From NCBI GenBank assembly GCA_026394855.1, contig JAPLZT010000005.1, positions 1-13,657 of the forward strand: a stretch of 13,657 nt of DNA. Direction: 5' to 3'. Under the pieces are notes generated by a model. That model worked only from the letters and a program-made list of their open reading frames with translations, was not told where the DNA came from and ran no database searches. The position numbers and the translations under genes were made by a program. This stretch comes from Candidatus Woesebacteria bacterium (GTDB lineage Bacteria > Patescibacteriota > Microgenomatia > UBA8517). Below are positions 6,442 to 12,684 of this stretch, one piece after another (position 1 is the first letter of the stretch; every line of letters starts with the position of its first letter).

Positions 6442-6713
6442 TAATTAAGATCAGGAAGTTTTCTTTTTAATTTTCCTTTATCTTTCCTACCCTCATAAAT
6501 ATATTTTTTAATCTTTTCGGAATCAATATTTTCCCACATGCCGGCAAATTTCATAATATCAACCTTTTCTTCTTCATCAAACTTGCCCAGTCTGGCAATA
6601 GGAAGACCTGCTTTCTTAATTAAGAAACTTTTGTTCTCAAAATAGACTTTATCGAGAAGACCAAAAAAATCGTTTCTTGCGTCACTTGCATTAACTGTAA
6701 TTAAGTTGCTCAT
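6441..6713 (-). CDS. Phd/YefM-type antitoxin
   Basis: 90 residues. The N-terminal half has the Phd/YefM pattern: I-T-V-N-A-S-D-A-R-N-D-F at 5-16, a helix to about 25, then S-F-L-I-K-K-A-G-L-P-I-A-R-L at 29-42. This fold dimerises and binds the operator. The C-terminal half (50-90), rich in charged residues and ending in a K-G-K-L-K-R-K-L stretch, should be the disordered segment that blocks the PIN active site. It forms a one-base overlap with vapC. The ATG at 6711-6713 lies 6 nt after a -10 box and has no Shine-Dalgarno, so its mRNA is probably leaderless. Autorepression through the repeats at 6720-6739 is expected. Confidence 0.88.
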   Translation of the reverse strand: MSNLITVNASDARNDFFGLLDKVYFENKSFLIKKAGLPIARLGKFDEEEKVDIMKFAGMWENIDSEKIKKYIYEGRKDKGKLKRKLPDLN

Positions 6714-6719
6714 GCTTCA

Positions 6720-6747
6720 ATTGTACAACATTGTACAACCATGTCAA
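6720..6747 (-). promoter_or_regulatory. Toxin-antitoxin promoter with tandem 10-bp operator repeats
   Basis: On the minus strand, -35 TTGACA (6742-6747, perfect) and -10 TACAAT (6720-6725) are spaced by 16 bp. The region 6720-6739 is two perfect tandem copies of GTTGTACAAT, each containing the palindrome TTGTACAA (6721-6728 and 6731-6738), one helical turn apart. The second copy includes the -10 box. This is the expected geometry for a dimeric antitoxin that binds cooperatively on one face of the DNA and blocks RNA polymerase. The predicted transcription start falls on the A of the antitoxin ATG. Confidence 0.8.
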
Positions 6748-6752
6748 TAGTT

Positions 6753-7826
6753 TTAGAGTTTAAGTTCTGCCTCGATAAACTCGTCTATCTCGCCATTAAG
6801 TACCGCATCCGGATTTCCGGTTTCCACTTGGGTTCTTAAATCCTTGACCATTTTGTAAGGATGAAGCACATATGATCTTATCTGTGTTCCCCATGAAGCA
6901 GGCCTGTAATCTCCCTTTATTCCTTTTCTTGTATTTTCTTCTTCTACTTTTTTAAGTAGCCAAAGTTTACCTCTCAAAAGATCTAGCGCAATTTTTCTAT
7001 TCTGCGCTTGAAATCTTTCGTTTTGCGCAGTTACCGCAATCCCGGTTGGCTTATGAATTAGTCTTACCGCAGTTGAAACTTTCTGAACATTTTGTCCCCC
7101 TTTTGAGGAAGACCTGAAAAATCCCCATTCCAAATCTTCCTCTTTAATTTCAATATCAGGAAGATCGGTATCCCCAAGTTCGGGGAGATCCTCAACCAAG
7201 GCAAATGAAGTTTGTCTTAATTTATCTGCATTAAAAGGAGATTGTCTAACAAGTCTATGAGTTCCGGCTTCTCCTTTAAGATATCCATAGGCGTAAAGTC
7301 CTTCTACTTTGAAAGTTATGCTTTTAATTCCTGCCTCTTCCCCATCAGTTGAATCTAAAATTTGTGTAGTCCAACCTCGTCTTTCACAAAATCTTAAGTA
7401 CATCCTTAGAAGCATACTTGTCCAATCCATGGCTTCGGTTCCGCCCTGGCCCGCGAAAATACCTACAATTGCGCATTTAGTATCATACTGCCCCGAAAGA
7501 AAAGATTTAAGTTCAAACTCATGAAGTTTTTTCTCTACATTCACAATTTCTTTTTCCAAATCAGGCGTTATGGCACTTTCATCAGAAAGCTCTTTTAAAG
7601 TAGAAATTGTGCCGGTTAAATCATCAACTTCAGATAGTTCTTTTTTTAAATCAGAAAGTTCCCGTAGTACCTTCTTAGCATTATCCTGATTGCTCCATAA
7701 GTTAGGATCTGATGATTCAGCCTCTAAAATCTCTACTTTTTTATTTTTCTCAATTAGATTAAAAGCTTCTTTTACTTTCTGAAGTCTTGCAAAAAGATCA
7801 TTTACCCTTTCTTTTAAGTCCTGCAT
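6753..7826 (-). CDS. prfB: Peptide chain release factor 2 (RF2)
   Basis: 357 residues, full length. It recognises UGA and UAA in the ribosomal A site and triggers peptide release. Seen: N-terminal helical domain 1-110, A-G-Q-G-G-T-E-A-M-D-W (125-135), the S-P-F codon-recognition tripeptide at 196-198 that marks RF2 rather than RF1, and the catalytic G-G-Q at 243-245. The C-terminus W-G-T-Q-I-R-S-Y-V-L-H-P and D-L-R-T-x-V-E-T-G-N is normal. The residues around GGQ are S-S-K-G-G-Q-N-V-Q-K, where E. coli RF2 has S-G-A-G-G-Q-H-V-N. The frame is continuous from the ATG, so there is no programmed +1 frameshift of the E. coli kind. The presence of RF2 argues against UGA reassignment. It starts 6 nt after an extended -10 box. 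Confidence 0.97.
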   Translation of the reverse strand: MQDLKERVNDLFARLQKVKEAFNLIEKNKKVEILEAESSDPNLWSNQDNAKKVLRELSDLKKELSEVDDLTGTISTLKELSDESAITPDLEKEIVNVEKKLHEFELKSFLSGQYDTKCAIVGIFAGQGGTEAMDWTSMLLRMYLRFCERRGWTTQILDSTDGEEAGIKSITFKVEGLYAYGYLKGEAGTHRLVRQSPFNADKLRQTSFALVEDLPELGDTDLPDIEIKEEDLEWGFFRSSSKGGQNVQKVSTAVRLIHKPTGIAVTAQNERFQAQNRKIALDLLRGKLWLLKKVEEENTRKGIKGDYRPASWGTQIRSYVLHPYKMVKDLRTQVETGNPDAVLNGEIDEFIEAELKL

Positions 7827-7832
7827 GCGTCA

Positions 7833-7841
7833 AGTATATCA
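7833..7841 (-). promoter_or_regulatory. Extended -10 promoter element for prfB
   Basis: On the minus strand, TGA followed by TATACT (hexamer 7833-7838) forms an extended -10 (TGnTATAnT). No good -35 is seen at 16-19 bp upstream, which fits the extended -10 type. The box ends 6 nt before the prfB ATG, placing the predicted transcription start at the ATG. It overlaps the gap and lies just before the stop of the upstream membrane-protein gene, so prfB can be transcribed apart from its neighbours. Confidence 0.55.
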
Positions 7842-7844
7842 AAA

Positions 7845-8282
7845 TTACGGTTTGCAGATGAAGTTTTTGAGCTTTTGAGCCTCGGTTGGATTTAAACTTT
7901 GAAAAAAAGTAACTCCGTCACTAAATGTCGGATTTAGTTTGGAAACCGCATCAGAAACCCTTATTTCAACCTGCTCACCCAAAACCTGAATTAGCTTATC
8001 TCTCCCAATTTCCAATAAATTTGCAACGGGTTTAGGTGCGTTCTTCCAGCCTAAAACCTGAGTAATTACGGTTTTTCCGCCGATTATTAAAAATCCTTCC
8101 AAAATTAAAGCAAGAAGAAATCCAAAAAATATACCAAATACGGCCCCCTTAAAGGACCAGTCAACAAAATGTCTTCTTAGCTGTGCCAGCGACAAAACCA
8201 AAATAAACAAAAGTAAAAGAATTGCTCCAACTTGAATATAGGAAGGAGAGAAAGAAAATTTCCCTAAGTTTAAATTAAACAT
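7845..8282 (-). CDS. Small two-helix membrane protein, unknown function
   Basis: 145 residues. A short N-terminus is followed by two hydrophobic helices, about 15-33 and 44-68, separated by a basic turn (L-R-R-H-F). The remaining 75 residues are soluble and helical, with V-L-G-E-Q-V-E-I-R-V-S-D-A-V and a T-E-A-Q-K-L-K-N motif near the end; the last residues are C-K-P. I do not recognise the family; a distant CvpA-like relation is conceivable but unsupported. It starts at ATG 8280-8282, 6 bp after the exported PsbP-like gene, with A-G-A-A-G (purine-rich) upstream, the nearest thing to a Shine-Dalgarno in the window. It ends 18 bp before prfB. Confidence 0.7.
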   Translation of the reverse strand: MFNLNLGKFSFSPSYIQVGAILLLLFILVLSLAQLRRHFVDWSFKGAVFGIFFGFLLALILEGFLIIGGKTVITQVLGWKNAPKPVANLLEIGRDKLIQVLGEQVEIRVSDAVSKLNPTFSDGVTFFQSLNPTEAQKLKNFICKP

Positions 8283-8288
8283 AATCTT

Positions 8289-8888
8289 CTATTCAACAAC
8301 TTCCTCAGCTTCATAAGTAGTATTGCTCTCGTCGGATGAGGCACTACCGGAACTTTTCAAACCAAAACTAAATGTTGAAACCACAACCCCCTGAGTATCT
8401 TCCCAAAACCCGGCATCTTTATCTCCTTCAACCTGATAAAGAATTCCGTCTTTTAAGGCAATCGTTATTAATTTCCCATCAAGAGAGTACTGCCTAGCAG
8501 GCATTCCGGCCAAAGTGGTTGCACCGGAAAGAGTAGCATTTTTGTAATAATCATCTGACAAAAGAAATTCATCAACTGTTTTTGCAGTTTCATCTTTTAC
8601 GGTAATCGTCAATTTTCCTCCTGATTTTGTAAGACTTACCTTGCTGTAGTAAGAATCATCTGATGGAGTAACGTCTTCAACTCTTAATGACTTTGGATAT
8701 TTAAAAGAAAAACCCGATGCATCGCTATAATCAAGATCCGCCGATGCTATTTCTTTAGAAGTTAAATTTTCGCCAACCGGAGTTGAAATAGAACCCGATT
8801 TATTCTTTGAGCTGACAATCAAATACCCGCCGCCTGCAGCAAGAAGTAAAACAAATACACTTATTAAGATAATTACCTTTTTACTCAT
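8289..8888 (-). CDS. Exported, membrane-anchored PsbP/DUF1795-like protein
   Basis: 199 residues. An uncleaved signal anchor spans about 5-25 after a basic M-S-K-K. A linker 30-58 is followed by a domain opening with A-S-G-F-S-F-K-Y-P-K-S-L (57-68), a start typical of PsbP-like and DUF1795-like beta-sheet proteins (Phe-Ser-Phe-x-Tyr-Pro). Later strands include K-L-T-I-T-V-K-D, M-P-A-R-Q-Y-S-L and V-V-S-T-F-S-F. The last 25 residues are Ser/Glu-rich and acidic. The role of such proteins outside photosystems is unknown; here it is an extracytoplasmic, surface-held protein. It is divergent from the plus-strand gene at 8936. Its own promoter is less clear: a TGnTATATT element (8915-8923, minus strand) lies 26 nt before the ATG. 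Confidence 0.72.
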   Translation of the reverse strand: MSKKVIILISVFVLLLAAGGGYLIVSSKNKSGSISTPVGENLTSKEIASADLDYSDASGFSFKYPKSLRVEDVTPSDDSYYSKVSLTKSGGKLTITVKDETAKTVDEFLLSDDYYKNATLSGATTLAGMPARQYSLDGKLITIALKDGILYQVEGDKDAGFWEDTQGVVVSTFSFGLKSSGSASSDESNTTYEAEEVVE

Positions 8889-8895
8889 TTAATAT

Positions 8896-8924
8896 TTGAG
8901 ATTTGTTAACTTTAAATATATCAT
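8896..8924 (+). promoter_or_regulatory. Sigma70-type promoter for the small secreted protein
   Basis: TTGAGA (8896-8901) and TATCAT (8919-8924), spaced by 17 bp, each match the consensus at 5 of 6 positions. The -10 ends 11 nt before the ATG at 8936, giving a leader of about 5 nt. On the opposite strand a possible extended -10 (TGnTATATT, 8915-8923) for the divergent gene overlaps this -10, so the two promoters may exclude each other. Confidence 0.6.
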
Positions 8925-8935
8925 GAATAAGTACT

Positions 8936-9367
8936 ATGAAAAAGACTTTATACATTTTTACTTTTGTACTTGTATTAATTACTCTTACCGCATCCTCAGT
9001 TTCTGCCAAAAAACTCCTTCCATTTTTAAGAAAGGCGACAGGAGTAACCACATCAACCTCATCGGGAGTAACTTCATCCGTAAAATTTAGAGGCGATAGA
9101 TTAGGAATAATAGTCACACTTAATACTCTTCAAGCAGCTTACAAAGTGGATTATTTCTTAAGCTACCAAACTAAAGGAACTACTCAGGGCGCATCCGGAT
9201 CAATAACTGATACGGGGGTAGGATCTGCAACAAGGGATATTATTTTTGGAAGCTGTTCTAAAGGAGCTTGCAGATATGACTCGGGAATTTCAAATGCAAA
9301 ATTCGTGATAACGATATATTTAAATAGCGGAAGAAAAATAGTCAGAAGTTACAAACTTAAGGTGTAG
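8936..9367 (+). CDS. Small secreted protein, unknown function
   Basis: 143 residues. A signal peptide 1-24 (M-K-K-T, hydrophobic core, S-V-S-A) precedes a Ser/Thr-rich segment 34-48 and a beta-rich domain 49-143 with alternating strands (I-I-V-T-L-N, V-D-Y-F-L-S-Y, F-V-I-T-I-Y-L, I-V-R-S-Y-K-L). The two cysteines, C107 and C112 in G-S-C-S-K-G-A-C-R-Y, could form a small disulfide loop. I do not recognise the family; the fold looks like a small immunoglobulin-like or beta-sandwich domain. It is the only complete plus-strand gene in the window. Its 3' end overlaps that of the LytR_C gene by 11 bp, tail to tail. Confidence 0.8.
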   Translation: MKKTLYIFTFVLVLITLTASSVSAKKLLPFLRKATGVTTSTSSGVTSSVKFRGDRLGIIVTLNTLQAAYKVDYFLSYQTKGTTQGASGSITDTGVGSATRDIIFGSCSKGACRYDSGISNAKFVITIYLNSGRKIVRSYKLKV

Positions 9368-9992
9368 CCGTCGGTGAAGGAGAAGGACTGGTTGACGGAC
9401 TTGCGGAAGGAGATGCAGATGGTTTTGCGGTTGCCCCTTTGCGAAGGCCGGTAACAATTAAAACATCATCTGTTTGAGTAGATGAGTTTGCGACAGTTAC
9501 TTCTTTATATATATCATTAAGTTTCGTTGTTATCTCCGTCTTAACGCTTTCTGCCAAAGAACTTGAAAAAGTAACGGTTGTTGTTACGTTGTCAGTCGTT
9601 GTTGCATTTCCTACCTTAAAAATTGAGTACCCCGCGCTTTTAAGAATATCTCTTATGTATGCCGCTTCTCCAACAATACCTGTTCCATTTTCAATCGAAA
9701 TTACAACCTTAGTTTTATCAACTGGTTCCGGAGTTGGCGTAGGAGAAGAAACAACTACAGATTCACCGCTTACTTCAGGCGTTGCTGTTGGCTCGGAAGA
9801 TTTCTGACCGTTGTCTTTGAAAATTAAAAATCCTCCAACAACAAAAATAATTAGAATAAAAATACCTAAGAAAGTTTTTAATCCGCTCTTTGATTTTTGT
9901 TTTACCGGAATTGGGGCAAATGAAACACTTTCTTGCGGAGTTTCAACAACTGGTTGAGTTTGGGTTTCTTGCGGATTTTGATCTTCTTCCAT
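9357..9992 (-). CDS. Membrane-anchored LytR_C-domain protein
   Basis: 211 residues from ATG 9990-9992; an in-frame TTG at 9999-10001 is too close to the -10 box. A Gln/Pro/Glu-rich cytoplasmic segment 1-36 is followed by a transmembrane helix 38-58, a Pro/Thr linker 65-90, a LytR_C-like domain about 95-182 (K-V-V-I-S-I-E-N-G-T-G-I-V-G at 95-108, then A-G-Y-S-I-F-K-V-G-N-A, and D-D-V-L-I-V-T-G at 175-182), and a Pro/Ser/Ala tail 185-211. LytR_C occurs at the end of LCP wall-polymer ligases but also alone in anchored proteins, where its binding partner is unknown. There is no LCP catalytic domain here. It has its own promoter at 10003-10032. Confidence 0.83.
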   Translation of the reverse strand: MEEDQNPQETQTQPVVETPQESVSFAPIPVKQKSKSGLKTFLGIFILIIFVVGGFLIFKDNGQKSSEPTATPEVSGESVVVSSPTPTPEPVDKTKVVISIENGTGIVGEAAYIRDILKSAGYSIFKVGNATTTDNVTTTVTFSSSLAESVKTEITTKLNDIYKEVTVANSSTQTDDVLIVTGLRKGATAKPSASPSASPSTSPSPSPTATP

Positions 9993-10002
9993 TGTGGCCA
10001 AG

Positions 10003-10032
10003 AGTATAACTATTATGTATTTGGTTTGTCAA
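10003..10032 (-). promoter_or_regulatory. Sigma70-type promoter for the LytR_C gene
   Basis: On the minus strand, -35 TTGACA (10027-10032, perfect) and -10 TATACT (10003-10008) are spaced by 18 bp. The -35 overlaps the stop codon of tgt. The -10 ends 10 nt before the ATG at 9992, so the leader would be about 4 nt. This is the strongest full promoter match in the window. Confidence 0.75.
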
Positions 10033-11105
10033 GTCCCCAATTTTTCCATCAGGATTGAATAGAAACGAAGATTGTGAATTGAAGCAAGCCTCATTGCCGT
10101 TACGTCTCCGATTTTAAAAAGATGCCGAAGATAGCCTTTTGAATATTTTTTACAAAGTAAACAGTCGCAGGAAGTACTTACTGGAGAATCTTCCAAAGAA
10201 TTTGAATCTTTGTCAGCAGTGAAGACACTGTAAAAGTTTTTCTTTTTAATATCAATTTTATTTATTGAATCTGCATTAAAAGTAAAAAGTCTTCCGTGGC
10301 GTCCATCCCTTGTCGGAATCACGCAATCAAAGATATTAAATCCTAAAGAAACGCACTTCACAATATCTTCAGGTTTACCGATTCCAAGGCCATGCAGAAA
10401 ATAACCTTTTGGAGTATTTTCAGAAATAACTTCGGCTGAGGCAAAATTTATTTTCCCTTTCTCGTCAAACGGCCAGCCTCCCCAACCCAGTCCATCAAAA
10501 CCAATTTTCACAAGCTCTTTAGTACACAACTTCCTTAAATCCAAATATTCTCCACCCTGAACCACTCCCAAAAGATATGGTTTTTCTTTCCTTCCTTTAG
10601 TTAATTTCTCAAATTCCTCTTTTGATCTTCTGGCCCAAAGCAAAGTTCTTTCAACTGACTCTTTTGCTTCCTTGTAAGAAGATTTTGGATCTGTAAAATC
10701 ATCCAAAACGATTACCATGTCGGTTCCCAATTTAATTTGAAAGCAGATAGATTCTTCAGGGGAAAACACAAGTCTTTTATTTTTCCCGGGATATAAAATC
10801 ACTCCCTCATCTTTAATTTTTCCTTTTATTATCCCCTTTTTAATTTGCGACATTATCTGAAAACCTCCGGAGTCAGAAATCACTGCACCTTCCCATGACA
10901 TAAATTTCCCGATATTTCCGTACTTTTCCAATACTTTTTTATCAAGTTTCTGCCAAAGATGAAACGTATTAACTAAAACTCCAGGGGTTTTGGTCTCTTC
11001 AACATCTTTGAAATCCAACATTTTAATTACACCCCGCGTTGCATCCGGAAAAAAGGCAGGAAGAGAAATCTCCCCATTTTTATATCTGAAGAGTTTTTGT
11101 TTCAT
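10029..11105 (-). CDS. tgt: tRNA-guanine transglycosylase (queuine/preQ1 tRNA-ribosyltransferase), divergent
   Basis: 358 residues, slightly shorter than the usual 370-380. It exchanges guanine 34 of GU(N) anticodon tRNAs for preQ1 or queuine. Catalytic features are present: D78 in S-D-S-G-G-F-Q (77-83), D135/D136, Q183-G-G, the nucleophile D260 in F-D-C-V-I-P-T-R, and the zinc site C313, C315, C318 and H344 (I-H-N-L). What differs is the base-pocket loop, normally G-G-L-A-V-G-E, which here reads G-L-G-W-G-G-W-P-F-D-E (205-215). The tRNA-binding stretch is R-D-G-R-H-G-R-L-F rather than R-N-A-R-N-G. The Zn site and Asp argue for an active tRNA enzyme; the substrate base may be altered. No queuosine synthesis gene is in the window. 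It overlaps the DedA-like gene by 4 bp (ATGA). Confidence 0.92.
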   Translation of the reverse strand: MKQKLFRYKNGEISLPAFFPDATRGVIKMLDFKDVEETKTPGVLVNTFHLWQKLDKKVLEKYGNIGKFMSWEGAVISDSGGFQIMSQIKKGIIKGKIKDEGVILYPGKNKRLVFSPEESICFQIKLGTDMVIVLDDFTDPKSSYKEAKESVERTLLWARRSKEEFEKLTKGRKEKPYLLGVVQGGEYLDLRKLCTKELVKIGFDGLGWGGWPFDEKGKINFASAEVISENTPKGYFLHGLGIGKPEDIVKCVSLGFNIFDCVIPTRDGRHGRLFTFNADSINKIDIKKKNFYSVFTADKDSNSLEDSPVSTSCDCLLCKKYSKGYLRHLFKIGDVTAMRLASIHNLRFYSILMEKLGT

Positions 11106-11641
11106 TTATTTATGAAGGATCCCAAGACACCAACCGAACCCGCTCCAATGAAGGCAATTGTCAAAAATTTTATGGTTTTTCCAAGTAAAGTTACTATTAA
11201 GAATTTCCAAACGGGAATTTTCCCGGCTCCCGAAACCATTCCGGCCAGATCAAATAAAGGGTTAGGAATCACCGCAAGAACAAAAATCGTCCAAAGACCG
11301 TATTTTTTCATCCAACCTTCAACCCTGACAAGTTTTTCTTCTTTGTTAATTATGCTTCTACCGCTTGAACCGGCAATATAGCCGGTAAGTTCCCCGATTG
11401 TTGCCCCCAATGCGGAAATAACACCAACCAAAAACGGATTAAATATTCCTCCTCCTATAAAAGTTGCAATAATGGTCGGAGCAGGAATTACTATGGTTGC
11501 ACTTCCAAGAATACTAATTATAAAAATTCCCAAGTACCCGTAGGATTCAAGTTGCTTAATTTCATCCCAAAATATAACAATCGAGAGGCTCATCAAAATG
11601 ATAAAGACTAAAGCAATAATTTTCTTGTATTTAGTTTTCAT
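11102..11641 (-). CDS. VTT/DedA-type (YqaA-like) membrane protein
   Basis: 179 residues from ATG 11639-11641; longer readings start inside the HAD gene and lack a signal. Helix 1 lies at about 8-25. The VTT core covers about 34-165: Y-G-Y-L-G-I-F-I-I-S (34-43), G-S-A-T-I-V-I-P-A-P-T (46-56), a G-A-T-I-G-E-L-T-G-Y segment (79-88), and V-I-P-N-P-L-F-D-L-A-G-M (124-135) that resembles the YqaA subgroup. DedA/VTT proteins are lipid scramblases or flippases, for example of undecaprenyl phosphate or phosphatidylethanolamine; the substrate here is unknown. It overlaps the HAD gene by 11 bp and tgt by 4 bp. Confidence 0.85.
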   Translation of the reverse strand: MKTKYKKIIALVFIILMSLSIVIFWDEIKQLESYGYLGIFIISILGSATIVIPAPTIIATFIGGGIFNPFLVGVISALGATIGELTGYIAGSSGRSIINKEEKLVRVEGWMKKYGLWTIFVLAVIPNPLFDLAGMVSGAGKIPVWKFLIVTLLGKTIKFLTIAFIGAGSVGVLGSFINK

Positions 11642-12176
11642 TAATTGCCTCAAGTATACTTTCCGAAAGAAGCTTTTGTCCATCATATAAAAGAGTTTTG
11701 AGGCCAAAACTTTTGGCTTCTTCTATATTTTCTTTTTTATCATCAACAAATAAAACATCTTCAGGTTTTTCTCCCAATCTTTCAATTAAAACTTCGTAAA
11801 ACTGCCTAGAGGGCTTCATAAAATGAATATCTTCAGAAATAATATGACAGTAAAATTTGTAATATACCCCTTTTTCTTTAAGCCAATCTTTAATCATGGA
11901 GACATGATTTGAAGCGGTTGCAAATTTTAGTTTAGGAAGTTTTTCGAATATATCGGGTTCCCGAAGTTCATATATTTTATTTATCGTATCCCAAGAAATT
12001 TTCACAAGTTCTTTTTTACTTAACCCTGTTTTTTCCCTTGCCCAATCCCAATATGATTGATTTCCAACCATATAATCAAAAACTTCCGAAAGACTTTTTT
12101 CAACCGGATTTAACTTAACATTTTTAACGTTTATAAATACTCTTGCCAAATCAAATGCTACAGCCTTTATTGCCAT
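11631..12176 (-). CDS. HAD-like (subfamily IA) hydrolase with altered motif I
   Basis: 181 residues with a helical cap between motifs. Motif I is A-F-D-L-A-R-V-F (D9), motif II has A-T-A-S-N (86-90), motif III K121 in M-K-P-S-R-Q-F-Y, and motif IV F-V-D-D-K-K-E-N (143-150; D145/D146). These give the nucleophile Asp, the Lys and the Mg-binding Asp pair of the haloacid dehalogenase superfamily. The second Asp of D-x-D, the general acid of phosphatases, is absent (position 11 is Ala), so it may act as a slow phosphatase, a different hydrolase or a non-catalytic protein. The substrate is unknown. It lies 6 bp after the FKBP gene and overlaps the DedA-like gene by 11 bp. Confidence 0.87.
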   Translation of the reverse strand: MAIKAVAFDLARVFINVKNVKLNPVEKSLSEVFDYMVGNQSYWDWAREKTGLSKKELVKISWDTINKIYELREPDIFEKLPKLKFATASNHVSMIKDWLKEKGVYYKFYCHIISEDIHFMKPSRQFYEVLIERLGEKPEDVLFVDDKKENIEEAKSFGLKTLLYDGQKLLSESILEAINEN

Positions 12177-12182
12177 TAAGAG

Positions 12183-12674
12183 TTATTCTACCTTAAGAAG
12201 TTCGACTTCGAAGATAAGTGTTGCGTTTGGGGGAATTACTTCACCCGCACCGGTTTCACCATATCCTAAAGATGAAGGAACTGTAAGTTTTCTTTTTCCT
12301 CCAACTTTCATACCAACTACTCCCTGATCCCATCCTGCAATTACTTCCCCTGCCCCAAGATTAAAAGAAAAAGGAGCCCCCCTATCGTATGAACTATCGA
12401 ATTTGGTTCCGTCAGTTAATGTTCCTAAATAATTAACAGTTACCGTCTTTCCATTGATCGCCTCAATTCCCGTCCCAACTACCAAATCCTCAATTTTTAA
12501 TTCTTCCACTTTATCTTGGGTAATTGTAGCAGATGGAGTTAAAGTTTGTAACGGTACAGCATTCTTAACTTGTTTTTTAGCAGCATTCCCAAAAAGAATA
12601 AGAATAATTATAAAAACAACAAAAACAAGGATTATTATATAAACAATTGGTTTAGAAAAAATATATTTAAACAT
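12183..12674 (-). CDS. Membrane-anchored FKBP-type peptidyl-prolyl cis-trans isomerase
   Basis: 163 residues. An N-terminal transmembrane anchor spans about 9-29 (no cleavage site seen), a short Pro/Thr linker follows, and the FKBP domain occupies about 58-163. Pocket residues of FKBP12 are found at Y82, F92, D93 and D97 (F-D-S-S-Y-D-R-G), V111-I112, W115 (V-I-A-G-W-D-Q-G) and Y138, with the I-P-P-N-A-T-L-I-F-E-V-E-L-L C-terminal strand. It should speed prolyl isomerisation of secreted proteins at the outer face of the membrane. It follows secA directly, a plausible pairing of export and folding, and it is the first gene of a set with HAD, DedA and tgt. The -10 TATAAT ends 10 nt before the ATG. 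Confidence 0.95.
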   Translation of the reverse strand: MFKYIFSKPIVYIIILVFVVFIIILILFGNAAKKQVKNAVPLQTLTPSATITQDKVEELKIEDLVVGTGIEAINGKTVTVNYLGTLTDGTKFDSSYDRGAPFSFNLGAGEVIAGWDQGVVGMKVGGKRKLTVPSSLGYGETGAGEVIPPNATLIFEVELLKVE

Positions 12675-12684
12675 CTATATCTTT

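Noticed and set aside
7740-7826. Programmed +1 frameshift in prfB as in E. coli
   Set aside because: The frame runs unbroken from the ATG through the N-terminal domain, with no in-frame TGA.
8881-9117. Minus-strand ORF of 78 codons opposite the secreted protein
   Set aside because: It lies antisense to a gene with a clear signal peptide and promoter, and shows no domain.
2562-11104. UGA recoded to glycine, as in some CPR lineages
   Set aside because: TGA ends several genes at exact ATGA/TTGA overlaps, RF2 is present, and no conserved domain needs TGA read through.
11642-11707. Longer start for the DedA-like protein
   Set aside because: The extra 22 residues overlap the conserved end of the HAD gene and lack membrane-protein character; the ATG at 11641 begins a normal basic N-terminus before helix 1.
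12195-12215. Second copy of the REP-like sequence (TTCGACTTCGAAG)
   Set aside because: It is the coding sequence of the conserved FKBP C-terminal strand (F-E-V-E-L-L) and matches the repeat only over a short core.
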